Source: Geosiphon pyriformis
Lineage: Eukaryota; Glomeromycota; Glomeromycetes; Archaeosporales; Geosiphonaceae
DNA length: 64,000 nt
Direction of reading: 5' to 3'
NCBI GenBank assembly: GCA_016748015.1
Contig: JAAOMT010000479.1
Span: forward strand, 213,824 to 277,823
In this document: positions 25,766 through 38,437 of the stretch, one piece after another
How positions within the stretch are numbered: the first letter of the stretch is position 1
How the letters are laid out: each line of letters starts with the position of its first letter
Notes under the pieces: model-generated
Database searches by the model: none
Told to the model about the DNA's origin: nothing
The model's input: only the letters and a program-made list of their open reading frames with translations
Program-made: the position numbers and the translations under genes

Positions 25766-26710
25766 TGTTATCAAAGGTTTTTGGCCTCTTTTCTTAAATG
25801 TTGTTAATGTTTGTTGGTTGTGAATTTATGTTTTTTGAAAGTAGTTAGACCTTTGATAACTGAATTTATTTTTAAATTATCTTCTATAATTTGAATTGCT
25901 AAACTTATAAGTAAAATGACCAATTCTATGTCAGTTACTTTGTGTAGTTACATTGTAGTAAATGTCAACTCTTTTTCAAAAATTGCTTGTCTGGAAGCTC
26001 ATTAAAAATATGTAGTTACTTTGTTCAACTCTTCTACAAGAATCTCATCTGTAAACTATCTTAATAATTGTAATAAAAAAAATAAAATAAAATAAAAAAA
26101 ATGTAAAAAAATAGAATTTTTATCAAGAGAAACGTTTTCTATTTAGGTCTGAAATTACTAACAGATTATTGAAATTAGTAGCTAATCAAATTCAAAATGT
26201 TAGTTAGATTTTTGTGAATTTCAAATATAATAATTAAGGATTTGGTTTTCGAATATTTTTAATTTTTATTTGATTTTGTAAGTATGTATAAAAAATAATT
26301 TGTTCTAATTAAAATGTCTAAAATAAGATACATTTCTTGAAGAAAAAAGCTTTTTTTTTATACAACTTGTTATAGTACTAGTTTTTGAACTTGCACTTTT
26401 CTCTTTGCTATAATTTTAGCAAACCAAAGATACATTTTGGCAAATTACAAGTTATTTCTACAAACTATTGATTATTTTAGCCAATTTCTACTAATTTAGA
26501 CGAATTTTTTGAATATTAAATGGTTCAAGATATTGTGTAAAGTGATCATAATTTCTATTGTACAAATCAGATTATTAATTAAATAATGATATTTGATAAT
26601 TTAATTAACTAATAAATAATAATTGAAATAATAATAATATATACTAATTAATGCTAAAAATTAAAAGAGTAATTTCATGCTAATTAATAGCTAAAATTCT
26701 ACTAGTAACA
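25766..26710. repeat. Solo LTR of the element C family inside element B
   Basis: Aligns over its full length with the two LTRs of element C (39277-40259 and 48068-49045), same orientation on the plus strand. Ends TGTTATCAAAGG and CTAGTAACA agree with the C LTR ends. Element B gag-pro sequence resumes on either side, so it is a solo LTR left by LTR-LTR recombination. Flanking bases (ATAT/GCAT) do not give a clear duplication. It is more diverged and AT-richer than the C copies. Confidence 0.8.
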
Positions 26711-27990
26711 GCATTAACCAATCCTTAATTTCTCAAACCAACCATTAGAATTATGTCCAAAAAATTCGAAAAATAAGTATACTTAAAACCTAAATTTTTA
26801 AAGCTATTTAAATCTCTTAGTCATATTAGCAAACAACTTATCTAATAACTTAAAAATCTAGACAACACTTGCCAACAACATTCTATCTATTATTATTATA
26901 AAAAACAAGTTATTTGTTGTAATATTCCTTTTTAAACTTAAAAAACTAATAACAATATCTCTTTTAAATAAAGCTGCTTTTAACATCAAACCAATTATCA
27001 CTATGTATATTAATGTCAAAGTTAATAGTCATTTTATTAAACTAATTCTTAATAGTAGATTAACAGACAAATTAAGATAAAATGACAAAATTTTAGTTAA
27101 AGCAGTACATAATAATTAACTGAAACTATACTACAATATAGTATTATTATCTACTAATAATATTTTACAACTGAAAGTACAATAAATATTAATCTAACCA
27201 GATAAGATTTTATAAGATTTAGAACCAATCATAATTATTAACATTAACATGTCAAATTAATTTATCAAAACAATATATAAAAAACCAATATATACAACAA
27301 AAACAACAAAAAAGATAAAAATTATAAACAATATTTACTCCTTAGCTCAGCAATTATTTTAACTCATTAAACATCAAAAATTGAACATAAAAATTACAAT
27401 CAATCAACAATTTATTCAATACAAAAATACAAAAAAAAAACCAAAACTTTAATATAAAATATAGTAGTAAGTACATATAAAGTTTAATAACATATTAGAT
27501 AATATAATAGCAAAAGTAAAGATGTTATTAAAAATATTAAAAACAATAACACTATATAAAAAGTTAACCAAAAAGAATTAAAATAATAAACACAACAATT
27601 TTCTAAAAACTTTTGCTATTACTACTTAAAAAAGAAGCTTAATATTCAGAACTTGTATACAGATAAAACAAAACAGATATATAACATGACAATATTACAA
27701 CAAATAAAACAATTTATAAAAAAGAACAATCTACTTATATAGATATAAACAATATATCAGTTACAAACAAAATTTTATGAACATTCAGAAATACCATTAT
27801 ACTCAACAATGAACACAATAACTATTAATTAATTGGAAAAAATCACCAATGTCTAATTCAAAAAATTACAGACTAAAATTGCTCAAGTAATTTTAGAGAA
27901 AAAAGTAATAAAATTAATCTAAAAAAGAAATTTAGAAGAATTAAGAAATTTAAAAGATTTTAATAAAGCTTAATATTAAAAAAAAAATAA

Positions 27991-28811
27991 TGTTATTCAT
28001 AAAAATAGAAATCATAATAAGTAGAAAAATAGCCAATAAAAAAGAAGTATAGTAAAAAAAAAATTCCAGGATTCCTCTTAAAGAATTGCAAAATTTCAGA
28101 ATTTTTTTCAGAATTTCAAAAAATCTTATATAACACGAATTATGTATATATAACAAGTGTATTAGAAACAAAAAAAATAATTTACAACAGAATAAAAAAC
28201 TGTAGTTAGAAATAAGTAATTACTTAATACCTCTTTTTTTAAAAAATAATTTTTTATAACTTAAAGTAGAATTATATTTATATTAATAAAATATTTATTA
28301 TTACCCAAATTCATGGTTTTATTACTTAATTGAAAAATATTAATTAATTCTACACTATTAATAATTTATGTTAATAAAATCGAATACTTAACTATATTAA
28401 ACAAATAGTTTTTGATCATAACTATTAACAAAATACTAATTTTTTTTTTTTTTTTTTGTTTTTTTTTTTTATTTATTTTTATTTATTTTTTTTGTTGTTT
28501 ACTAATTGATTAAAGGATTAAGTACTAAGTAATTAACATCAAGAATAGTTTGATAAAAAACTCATAAAACAAAAGTAAAAACTTAAAAATAGTTTATTAA
28601 AAAGACATAACTGTCAAAATAAACTGGCCACTATACTAAAAAAAAAAATTCATGGAAAAAAACTCTTAATTAAATCTTTATTCATTATACAAACAACTTA
28701 GCTAAAACTTTTAAACTTTAAAACTTTTAGAAATTACTATCAATAATACTATTAAGCACCAAGTTATGAGTTTGTTATTTGTTTTCACATCTTAAATAAT
28801 TACTTGTAACA
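27991..28811 (+). repeat. 3' LTR of element B
   Basis: Begins TGTTATTCATAA and ends CTTGTAACA. It is uninterrupted and so shows the pre-insertion sequence of the site used by element A (AAACTGGCCAC). Confidence 0.8.
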
Positions 28812-30040
28812 ATATTAATTAGATTATAATTATTATTGAAACTTCTAATATTATTTAAATTTATATTAAAAAAATAGAATTTTAAAACTATTGAAATTTG
28901 TTTAATATATTTTAAGTTGATTTTAGTATTTGTATTGTGTATTTTTTTAAACATAATATTTTTATTATTTTTGACAAACTATTTTAGTTTTTGTTTTTTT
29001 AATAAATTAGAAAATATAATATATTGTTTAATTTTAGAAATGGTATTTGAATTTTTTTAGATTGAAAATAATGTTTAAATTGAGACTAAGCTTTGGTTTC
29101 AATTTTTTAACTTTGTTAATTAACTTATTAATCTTAAAAATTAAATAAATAATACATAATAGTAAATTGTAAACAAGATTATAATTATTACAATATTTGA
29201 AATAACATAAAATAAAACAATATTTACAAAGTTTAATATTAAAACTGATAAGTTTTTGTTTTTATTTTTTTTTATTAATACTAATAATATTTAAATTTTA
29301 CTAGATTATTTAACACATTAAAAATAAGTTTTATATGAAAATTTTAATGAATATGTTTTTAATAAAATAAATTTTTTAATTATAATACTATTATATTTAA
29401 TAATTAATATTTTTTAAAGATATTTGTAAATTTCTGAATAAATTTTTGCTAATGTATTTTTATAATTATAAGATTGGTATTAATTAATCTGTTTTTAAAA
29501 TATTTTATAAAAATTGGCTTTTATAGTTTTTAAGTTAATTGGTTTTTCTAAATTGTATTTAATTTTTTTGTTAATATAGAAATTAAAAACTAATTTTACT
29601 AAAAAATAATTAACAGTTAATTTTAAATCTTTTTAGAAATATTTGTATAATGTTTTTATAAATTTTAGATAATTGGTTTTTATAAATTTTAATTCTATTA
29701 CTTTTGTTAATTAAGTTAATAATGTTTTTGTTTTTTGGAATTTTTTATAACTTGGTATTTAAATTTATTAATTTATTAATTTAATAAGTTTTGAAAGTTT
29801 TAAGTTAAAGTTTTTTATATAATAAACAAAAATTCAATATAATAATAAATAATACTTAATATTTAACTTTTTTAACATAATAACTGGTTTATTCTGATGT
29901 TTTTATTTTTTTAATAAGTATTTCTAGTTCTTTTAACTATATTTTATGTTTTATTTTACCATTTTTTATTAGGTAATTTTTAATATTATAATTTTAATAC
30001 TTTTTTTAATTAATTAATAAATAAAAAAACTTCTTTTTCT
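28812..30040. other. AT-rich region upstream of the LINE
   Basis: More than 80% A+T by eye, no ORF, no recognisable gene. A similar AT-rich leader precedes the ORF1-only element (38290-38437), so part may be the LINE 5' untranslated region. Confidence 0.5.
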
Positions 30041-30043
30041 CTT

Positions 30044-31970
30044 TTGTCCCAAATTCCCAAAAAAGAGTTAAAGTTTTTTGAAAGAAGTTTTTTTACAATT
30101 CAGTACAATAAATCCAAACTCTTTATTTTTAACTATGAAGCCACTGTTGGTTGTAGTATTGCTGTTATGAAAAAGGCTGCTAAAGTTTCTGGTTCTAATA
30201 ATAGCTTTAGATCTGTTCTTCCAAGGAAAAAAAGGAAAGGTGGTGTTTTAGAAAATAGTTCTGGTGGTGAAAGTGTTGGTTCTAAGATTCAGAATAGCCA
30301 CTTATGGGGTTCAAAAACTGGTGACACCACTGAGTCTAATAGTATTGATATGGAGGAGAAATGTCTGGTAAAAGAGACCAGTTTTGATTATGATAAAGGT
30401 AGTGTTCTTGCTAAAGAGGATTCTAATCAGACATCTACTGGTTTAAAAGTCAAAACCAAAAAAACATTAGGCAAGCCATTGGGTAAGATAAATTTTTTAT
30501 TTAGTAATGTTAATAATAATGTTCTCTTGGATGCTCTATTAGAACTCCCTCCACCTCTTAAAAATCTGGTCAATATTTCTGTTCACAAATTCTTCACTTT
30601 GGATATTAAGTTAGACAAGATGGTTGGAAAATCTTCTTAAAAAAAACTACAAGTGGTTAGAAAGTTATTTTCAAAAATCAATGGTTTTGGAGAGACCTCT
30701 ACCCTCTCAAAATTTGCTGGAATCATCAGAGTGTTATCTACTTCTAAATCAAGCTTGGCACAGGCTTCCAAAAAGGCTGAAAAAGCAAAAATTCTGGTAA
30801 ACACCAATTTCAAGAAGTCTTCTAAGCACTCAGATTGGGCTGTAGTGATAAAAAAAATTCCTGTTGGAACTTCAGCTGAGGCTGTGCGTGCTGTACTATC
30901 CAAGTTTGGAATAATTAAGTTGATCAAAATGCAATTAGTAAGGCTGTGGCAGAAAGCAGTGATTGAATTTGAATGGGTTGATTATGCTGATTTGGTTGCA
31001 GCAAAATAGTCTATCCTAATTGGAAAAGATGCAGTGTGTGTTGCTAGATTTAATATAGACAAAGAAACCTGGAATGCAAGAGATATTCACAGAGCTCTTT
31101 TGTACACTCTACCAATGGGAACCAATACACATAATATTTAGAATTATGTCAATTTAGTGGGTGAGAAAACATGTGCAATTGATTGTTATTCTGTTATCTA
31201 TGCTCAAGCCAGATGTGCCATTGTTTGTTTTGAATTAGCTGAATCCTTGAATGCTATCATGGACACTACTCCAGTTTTGAGAAGTGTAAACCTGCATTGG
31301 TTTTGATTGGGGCTTTCTAAATGTGCTGGGTATGAGAAAACGGGTTATACATCATTAAGTTGTTTTGTGGATGGGAATTTTTCTCCTAGAAAATCTCCTC
31401 ATAGAGCACTTTCAAATATGGATAAAAGCAGATTGGCAGCTATTTATGCCAAACATTTGGCTCTTGTTACTCATTCTGTTGCTTTTGGTGGAGTTTTTTG
31501 GGCAAAAATTGCTGGTAAATCTTTGTTTTTTCCTTTATCTGTGCATAATGTTTTGGTTAATTCTGGCTTCTCTTCAGAGATAAAACCTATCTTATCTGTT
31601 GCAGTTGATATTAAAAAAAAGTTTGCTGTTTTGGAAAGCAGTCTTACTAGCCTTATGGGACAGATTAGTGAGTTGGCTAAGAGGTTGAATTTACTTGTGC
31701 TGGCAGTTTTCCAGTCTAGTCCTGGATGTTAGCTGCTGGTGACCCCCTCATCACAGAATCAGGTGGGTGATATAATGATGGAAGAGGGCTTGAGTGTGAC
31801 TACTAGTGGTAAGGCTGCTGTATCTCTAGAATTATCTTCTTTCTTGGATATAATCAAATTTGAAAATATGTTAGAGAGTTTTTTTACCTCAGTTTTAAGT
31901 TTGTTAGCTCATTTTGATGGTTTAGTTCTGGCTGGTAGTATGCATCCCCAACCTCCTTCCCAATGAGTGA
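30044..31970 (+). pseudogene. LINE ORF1: RRM-like and CCHC-like RNA-binding protein
   Basis: Reading through stops at 30638, 31007 and others, the first 200 residues are Lys/Ser-rich. An RRM-like fold follows (WAVVIKKIPVGTSAEAVRAVLSKFGII...KAVIEFEWVDYADLVAAK). A cysteine cluster CAGYEKTGYTSLSC matches a CCHC knuckle with Tyr at Cys and His positions. Helical and coiled segments (VDIKKKFAVLESSLTSLMGQI) end the protein. Such ORF1 proteins coat LINE RNA. The same architecture occurs in the element at 38438-50340. Confidence 0.7.
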
Positions 31971-31984
31971 TTTAGTCTGAAAGT

Positions 31985-34900
31985 TTGCAACATGTAACAT
32001 TAGAGGCATGAAAAATCCTGCAAAGCAGAAGGACATTGTATATTGGCATGTAAAATCTGAAAACATGGTCTTAATTGTTACTGAAACAAAGTTGAAGTCT
32101 GGTTGTAGATCTTGGATTATGAACAAGTTTGATAGTATCAGAATTTTTTCATCTGGTTTGAACAAAGGGTTTCTGGGTGCTAGGGTGGCCATTGTCATGA
32201 ATAATTTTTTGGCCTGTCATGTTTCTAAAGAGTAAGAGATTCCTGGTTGGGTTATTTCAGTGCATCTTCTATTTAAAAGTAAACTCTCAGTTATGATCTT
32301 AGATTTGTATGCTGGTGCATCCTCTAGAATTAGGTTTGGTTAGGCTTTAGAAGTCAACTCTTTTATTGTGAGAGCTTTGAACTCCAGTACTTTTGTGGTC
32401 TTGGATGGTAATTTCAATGAAAATAATTTTAAGAAAAGTGCTAGTTTCAGGTTTTGTTTGCACCTGGGTTTAGCCAACTTGTTTGGTACTTATCCATTGG
32501 TCAGAGCTCCTACATGAAGCAATTTAAAGGGTGTTGAGAAAACAATCGATTATATTTTTGTCAGTGATAGTTTGTCTTCAGCAGTTGCTGATCAGATTGT
32601 CACTTTTGTCTCTGATTATTTTGACACTAATTACAAGGCTGTTATGGTGTCTGTTGGTCTGGGTGGGCTTTTGGATGTACATTTAAATGGTTTGCACAAA
32701 CCAGCTAATAAAGATTGATGGAAGTTTAAGATTGCAGATGCAAATGGTCCCAAATAGACTTATTTCAAAGAATGTTCTTCAGTCAGATTTTCTTCTGTGG
32801 TTAGGGAGTTTTTGGTCACTGGTACTGATAGGAATTTTGATTTTATGTGGTCTTTGTTGGTGAAAGTATTGGTTAATTCAGCAGATGAAACATTCTTTAG
32901 ACATTGGTTTTGTGAAGTCAAATATTCTTCCAACAAACAATCTTCAAAATTTTTTAAGCTAGAACTGCTGGTTGCTAAAGTAGTAAAGTCTCTTCAGTCT
33001 GGTAATGCTTCTAAGTCTGGTTTTCTTCTCAATGCTTGGTTGAATGCTAATGAAAGTAAGGCTCTTGAAGTTCAAAACATGTTGAATAGTAATGCCAACA
33101 GTGCAGATATTTTTGTCTGTTTGTCTAGATTTAGGAAAAATTACCATTGTTCCAAGATACATAAGGCTAAAGCTGTTGAAGCTGCTACAATTAGGCATGC
33201 CATTGACAAGAGAATAGAAAATTTTTGCACAGACAAAAGCAGCATAATCAAAAGTATTTTAGATAAACCTTTTTACAAGATGGTCTTTGACCATTTGGTG
33301 ATAGATAATAAACTTGTTTTGGATCCTAGCAAAGTTAAATCCAAAGTTGATATGATAATGAAAGAGTGAACCAGAAAACAGTCAGCACTTACACCCCTTT
33401 CTATTCTTTGGGCTTGTCAGTATGTCCTTTTGCAATATGTAAATGATGATGCTTTCTCTAATATTATGGATGTTATTGGTTTTGATGAGCTTTCTCAGGT
33501 TGTCAAACATTTGCCAGATAAGAAGACTGCTGGCCTTAGTGGTATTCTTAATGAATTGTGGAAACACTGTGATGAGATCATTTTTAGGAGTTTATTGAAT
33601 CTTCTGAATTTGTGTCTAAAAGTGGGCAAGATTCCAGTTTTGTGGAGGAAGGCATAAGTCTCTATGATACCTAAACCTTATGATTGGAATGGTGTTCTGA
33701 CGAACACTTGCCCTATTGCTTTATTAGAGACTGCTCACAAGATCCTTTCTAAGATCTTCTCAAATCAAATTTTTCTTGCTTGTAGTAAGTTCGGTGTGTT
33801 GCATGGGGATAATTTTTTCATTCTTCAAGATATCTTTACACAGTCTCCCATTTTTGCTGTTGGCTCAGTTGTGGAAGATGCTTTGGAGAAAGGCAGAGAG
33901 GTTTGGTTAGTTTTGCAGGATATGTGTAAAGCGTATAACTCAGTTGGCTGGCATTATTTGGAGACTAGTTTGTGGTGCATCAAAATGTGTGACAGATTTA
34001 TTGAGTTTTTTGGTGGGATTTATAAAGACAAATTGAACTGTGTTATGACAGATTTTTTGGTCTTTTGGATGATTACTAAATTCTGAATGGTTTTAATCAA
34101 AGCAAAGTGTTCTCTCCTTTCCTTTAACAGATCTTCTATAACCCCTTGCTATGTGAGATTAAAAGACAGAAAAGCATATGTGACTATCGGATTGATATCA
34201 AGTTTGTGGCCAAATCAGGCAGGATAAACAATATGGGTGAAATGACTTTTTTCTTTGCAGCTGGTGCTTTTGTCAACAATACTATCTAGGTTAGGAGTAG
34301 TCAGGCTGCTACACAATTTATATTAGACATTGTTAGTAAGTTCTTTGCAATTAATAATATTTTGATTAATAATGACAAAATGGTGATCATTCTCATCAAC
34401 CAGAGGGTTCAAAAAGCTGTTCTCAAAATTAGTGGATTGCCTATTTTGATTGCTAAACATGGTGTGTCTCATAGATACTTGGGTATATTCTTGTCAACTG
34501 ATGGTTTGTTCAAGTCCAGCTTGGTTAAAGCTTAGTCTAATGTCAAGTTCTTTTCCAATATAGTGCTATGTAAAGCTATTTTAGACAAACAATTCGTATA
34601 TTTGGTATTGGCTGTTCTTTAGCCCATTGTTAGCTATTGTACCCAATTTAGTTTTGTGTTTTCTGCTGTTTGTTAGCACTAGGATGGTCTAATTAGAAAA
34701 GACTTTAAGTTAAAGACTGGTTTGTCCTGAGATTTCTGAATAAGATGTTCTATCATCTCTCACTTTATGATCTGAAGATGTTTGAATAAGTTCAAGCTAA
34801 GAGGAAGTTTGCTTCTGTCATGAGTTTTTCTAATTCTTCTGGAATTGTTGGTCAGCTTTTTGAGCACCACTTCTTGGATTTACAGATTTTAGGTTGGGCC

Positions 34901-36650
34901 TCTCTTAATCCCCTGCAGTTTCCTGTAAGACTGCATGTTAGTCTCTTTAACAACTTTCTGGCTGAGATAGTGCATATTTTTTTAATCAATAAAATTTCTA
35001 TAACGAACAATTTGCCTAGTGCTTTTCTTAGTTCTGGCAAGTATCCTGTCTCTGGTGTCTTAGGGTCTTCTTTGTACTATGTTCGAGTTAGTTTTTTGAA
35101 AAAATTTGGTATAACTTTTTGTGATAGATTTTTAGACAAATAAGGTAAAGTCCTGAATTAGCAAACATTCTGGTATTGGAAAAGGCTGGATCTCAGGAGA
35201 CCTGTGCCTTCTTAGTTTATATTAGTGTCAAGATTTTTGCATGATAAGGTTCTTTTTTCAGCTCCATCCAATAGCAATTCTTTGGTAGATGTCAATAATG
35301 TTTTGCTTTTGGAGCAGTTTTTTGCTGTTAAAAATGATTTGCTTGAGGTCTGGTCAGATTCTATTTCTGTTTTCACGGATGGCTCTTTGAAAGGACTTGG
35401 TTTTGTTGATGTGACTGGAGGTGCTGCAGTGTTTTTTGCTGAGATTGGATTAGGCATTGGGGTTAGAGTTGTAGGTCTATTGTCTTTCACAATGACTGAG
35501 TTTTAGGCTGTTGCCTTGGCACTGGAATGTGTACCTTTCTCTTGTTCAGTAGAGATGTGCTTGAACAGCCAAGCTGTCTTAAATGCATGTGTTTCGAAGT
35601 TAAGTTCAGGTGGCCCTGATTTTTGTAATTGTTGTTGGATGGAGAAAAGGCATATTGCAAATTTAATTGTTCAAAAAAACATTTCTGTAAGCTGATTAAA
35701 GATCAAAAAACACTTTGGTGTACTGAGTAATGTTTGTGCAGATGGCTGGTAGGCATTTCTGCTCATTTCTTTCTGTTTTTGCCAACTAATGTGCATGAAC
35801 ATTTTTTAATGGCCAATGGCATGCTGATTTTTGATAATATTCAACACTTTGTTTGGAATATTTTTAGATCTGTAAATTGCATGCGCTAAGAAGTTGGTCC
35901 TGGTTCTAAGATTCTGGGTGGTTTTTCAATTTGTGATGTTGACTGAGTTAGAACTATGGCCATCTGGCATTCTGATTCAAGTATGCTTTCAGGTTCTATG
36001 AGTAGACATTTGGTTGGTTTGCACTCCTATTTCATGAAAGCAGTATATGGTAGGCTGCCTGTTGTGGTTAGAAAAAAGCTTTATAACAAAAACTATTCTG
36101 GAGTTTTGTGTTTATAATGTGGAGAAGTTGAGTTCTTTGATCATGTGTTTATTTGTGGCAAGGAATCTATCTCCTGTAAAAAAATTCTATTTGAGTGTGT
36201 GTCAACTTGGAGGTCTTTGGCTAGTTCTTGTTTTCCAGTTTTTTTCATGGTCTCAAAATTTCTTCTCTTGTGTATGTCTGATGTCGGCTTATATGCTTTT
36301 CTTTGTAAAAATTTTGTGCTGGCAGGGTGGTTTGAGGAAGCTGTGCAAATTTTTGTGAATTGCAAAGAAGCTGCCTGGGTTCTGGTTGACTTTGTACAAA
36401 ACATAGGTATGCATCACTGTTCTGAGTTGTAAGGGTTCAGGTTCAGATTTAGGGCTAACATAAAGAGAAACAATCTGATTAGTGACTCAGAAATGTTGCT
36501 ATTGGTGTATTGTAGCTTAGAGCAAAGTTTGTCAGATGGCATAGTTAGGTTGATTGGTATTGATGATTCTTTTGGAGTGAGTTTTGGTTTTTGTAGGTCT
36601 TGTTTGTTTTTTTCTGGTTTGTTTGATATGATATCTGTTTATATAAGTGT
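31985..36650 (+). pseudogene. LINE ORF2: APE endonuclease, reverse transcriptase, RNase H
   Basis: APE part (31990-32700): CNIRGMKNPAKQKDI, a VTETKL acidic site, VLDGNFNEN, and FVSDYFDTNYKAV at the former SDH motif. RT part (33440-34700): LPDKKTAGLSGILNELWKH, IPVLWRKA, SMIPKPYDW, VWLVLQDMCKAYNSVGW; the FADDT-like box is decayed (FVNNTI). RNase H (35340-35570): VFTDGSLKGLGF, then MTEFQAVALALE-like with a stop. A C-terminal zinc finger reads C-x-stop-CGEVEFFDHVFIC. Domain order is clear, but the frame is broken many times. Confidence 0.85.
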
Positions 36651-36839
36651 GTAGTGTCCTTTTGATTAATCCAAATGACTAATTACATATAATAAATGCA
36701 TAAATTACATCTAGCTGGGGTCCACAGTTTTGACTCTGTATACTAAGTAGTAATTGGGCTGCACTCATTAAATTTTAATAAAAAAAAATTAATAAACACA
36801 AAACAAAATAAAAAATAAAATAAAAATTAATATTCTGTT

Positions 36840-37690
36840 AATAGTTATAATTAAAAACTATTATTTTAGTGTTGTTAATAATATTGTATTAATACTATTG
36901 ATTTTAATAAAAAAGTAATTGAATTTTAATAAAATAAGTCAAAACTTATAAAATTATATTAAATAATATAATTTTAATAATTTTATTTAAATAATTATAA
37001 ATATTAAGTATTAAATTATTAATATATAAAAATTATTTAATAAAATAAAACTAAATTTGTTTTTAATTAAGCTTGTTTGTTTTTTCTGTTTTTAATATTT
37101 TTACTATATATATATATTTCTGAAATTTTTGATATTTTTTTTAATATTTTTGGAATTTTTATTAATATTTCTAAAATTTTTAATATTATATGTTTTAATA
37201 ATTTTATATTTTTCTATTGATTATTTTTGTTATATTTTATTATTATTATTATTTTGTTTTATTTAATAAGTAATATCATAATTAAGAGTTATTATTTTAG
37301 TATTATTAATAATATTGTGTTAATATAATTAATATTAATAAAAAAATAATATGATTTTAATAAAAAAGTATAAATTTATAATTAAATAATATAATTAATT
37401 TAAAATAATTATAACTTTAAATATTAGATTGTTAAATATAAAAATTACTTAATAAAATAAAAATTAAATTTATTTTTAATTTAACTTATTTGTTTTTTTT
37501 GCTTTTAATATTTTTTATATATATATATAAATTTTTATAATATAAAATTTCTGAAATTTTTACTGGAATTTTTGGTATTTTTATTAATTTTTTTGAAATT
37601 TTTAAAATCTCTATTAAAATTTTTAATATTCTATATTATTAATTAATTATGTTGTTGTTTTTTTGTTTTATTTTATAAGTAATAATATCT
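36840..37690. repeat. Two diverged tandem repeats of about 430 bp
   Basis: Copy 1 (about 36841-37265) and copy 2 (about 37272-37690) align end to end at an offset near 431 bases, for example ATAATTAAAAACTATTATTT and ATAATTAAGAGTTATTATTT. Shared landmarks are the TTTTTAATATTTTT-(TA)n run and ATTTCTGAAATTTTT. Both are over 85% A+T. They lie directly 3' of the LINE tail. Confidence 0.75.
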
Positions 37691-38437
37691 TATAAAATCT
37701 AATATTATATTTTTTAAAGATTTAATATATTAAAAAGCTTATAAAATTGAAATTTCAATAATTTCCAGACTATATTGCTTTAATAATTTTGAATTACTAT
37801 TTAAAATTATAAACAATACTTAAATTTTAATAAAACTTAGTTTTAAAAATAAAATTATTAATTAATATAATATTATTTTTATAATTTTTATCATTAATTA
37901 GTATATATTATTATTTTAACTATTATTTATTATTTTATTAAATTATTTAAATTATTAATAATCTAATTTATATAATATACAAATATAATTAAAATACAAT
38001 AATCAGATTATATAATATCTTAAATACTATAATATTTAAGAAATTGCCAAAATATTTAAAAGTTTATTAAAATATTTAACAGTTTATTAAAATAATGAAT
38101 AATTTTGTTTAAATAATTTGTAGTTTACTAAAATATATTTTTAATTTATCAAAAAATTAGCAAAAAAAGTCTTAATTTATAAAATAGTACTATAATAATT
38201 TAATAAAATCTATTTTAAAAAATCATAATTTTTTTAAATTAAATACTGTTTAAAAATCTACAATTATAATTAAATTTTAAAATTAATTAGTTATTAATTT
38301 TAGTAATTACTTAATTATTTTTAAATCTAAATTAAAACCAATTTTTTTTATTTTTATAATTTTTTTATATTATTAAGTAATTTATAATTAAATAATATAA
38401 AACTATTATTAAAAAAACTCTTTGTCTCCTTAATTTT
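37691..38437. other. AT-rich spacer
   Basis: No gene or RNA recognised. Very AT-rich; immediately upstream of the ORF1-only element. Its final 150 bases resemble the leader before the LINE ORF1. Confidence 0.5.

Larger units (their letters stand above)
13013..28811 (+). mobile_element. Ty3/gypsy element B (old, internally deleted, interrupted)
   Basis: Its 5' LTR (13013-13522 plus 23543-23726) was split by element A. Its intact 3' LTR is 27991-28811. The internal part resembles A in the gag N-terminal region (about 23780-24370), gag (24650-25300) and the end of gag. A solo C-type LTR interrupts it at 25766-26710. Around 27062 the frame jumps from the protease (FIKLILNS) straight to the integrase C-terminal tail (KILVKAVHNN), so dUTPase, RT, RNase H and most of integrase are missing. 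An accessory ORF relic precedes the 3' LTR. Stops are dense; the element is dead. Confidence 0.75.
30041..36830 (+). mobile_element. Decayed non-LTR retrotransposon (LINE) with APE, RT and RNase H
   Basis: Two successive coding regions, ORF1 (about 30044-31970) and ORF2 (about 31985-36650), followed by a tail ending TTAAATTTTAATAAAAAA and an A-rich stretch to about 36830. The APE-RT-RNase H-zinc order matches ORF2 of I/Tad-like LINE clades. Many in-frame stops arise from TGG to TGA/TAG and CAA/CAG to TAA/TAG changes. The 3' tail is shared with the ORF1-only element ending near 50470. Confidence 0.85.

Noticed and set aside
25762-26714. Target duplication ATAT/GCAT around the solo LTR
   Set aside because: Two of four bases differ in AT-rich DNA; not convincing.
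13007-28816. Target duplication around element B
   Set aside because: Flanks AACTAG and ATATT do not match; the 5' boundary of B is too decayed.
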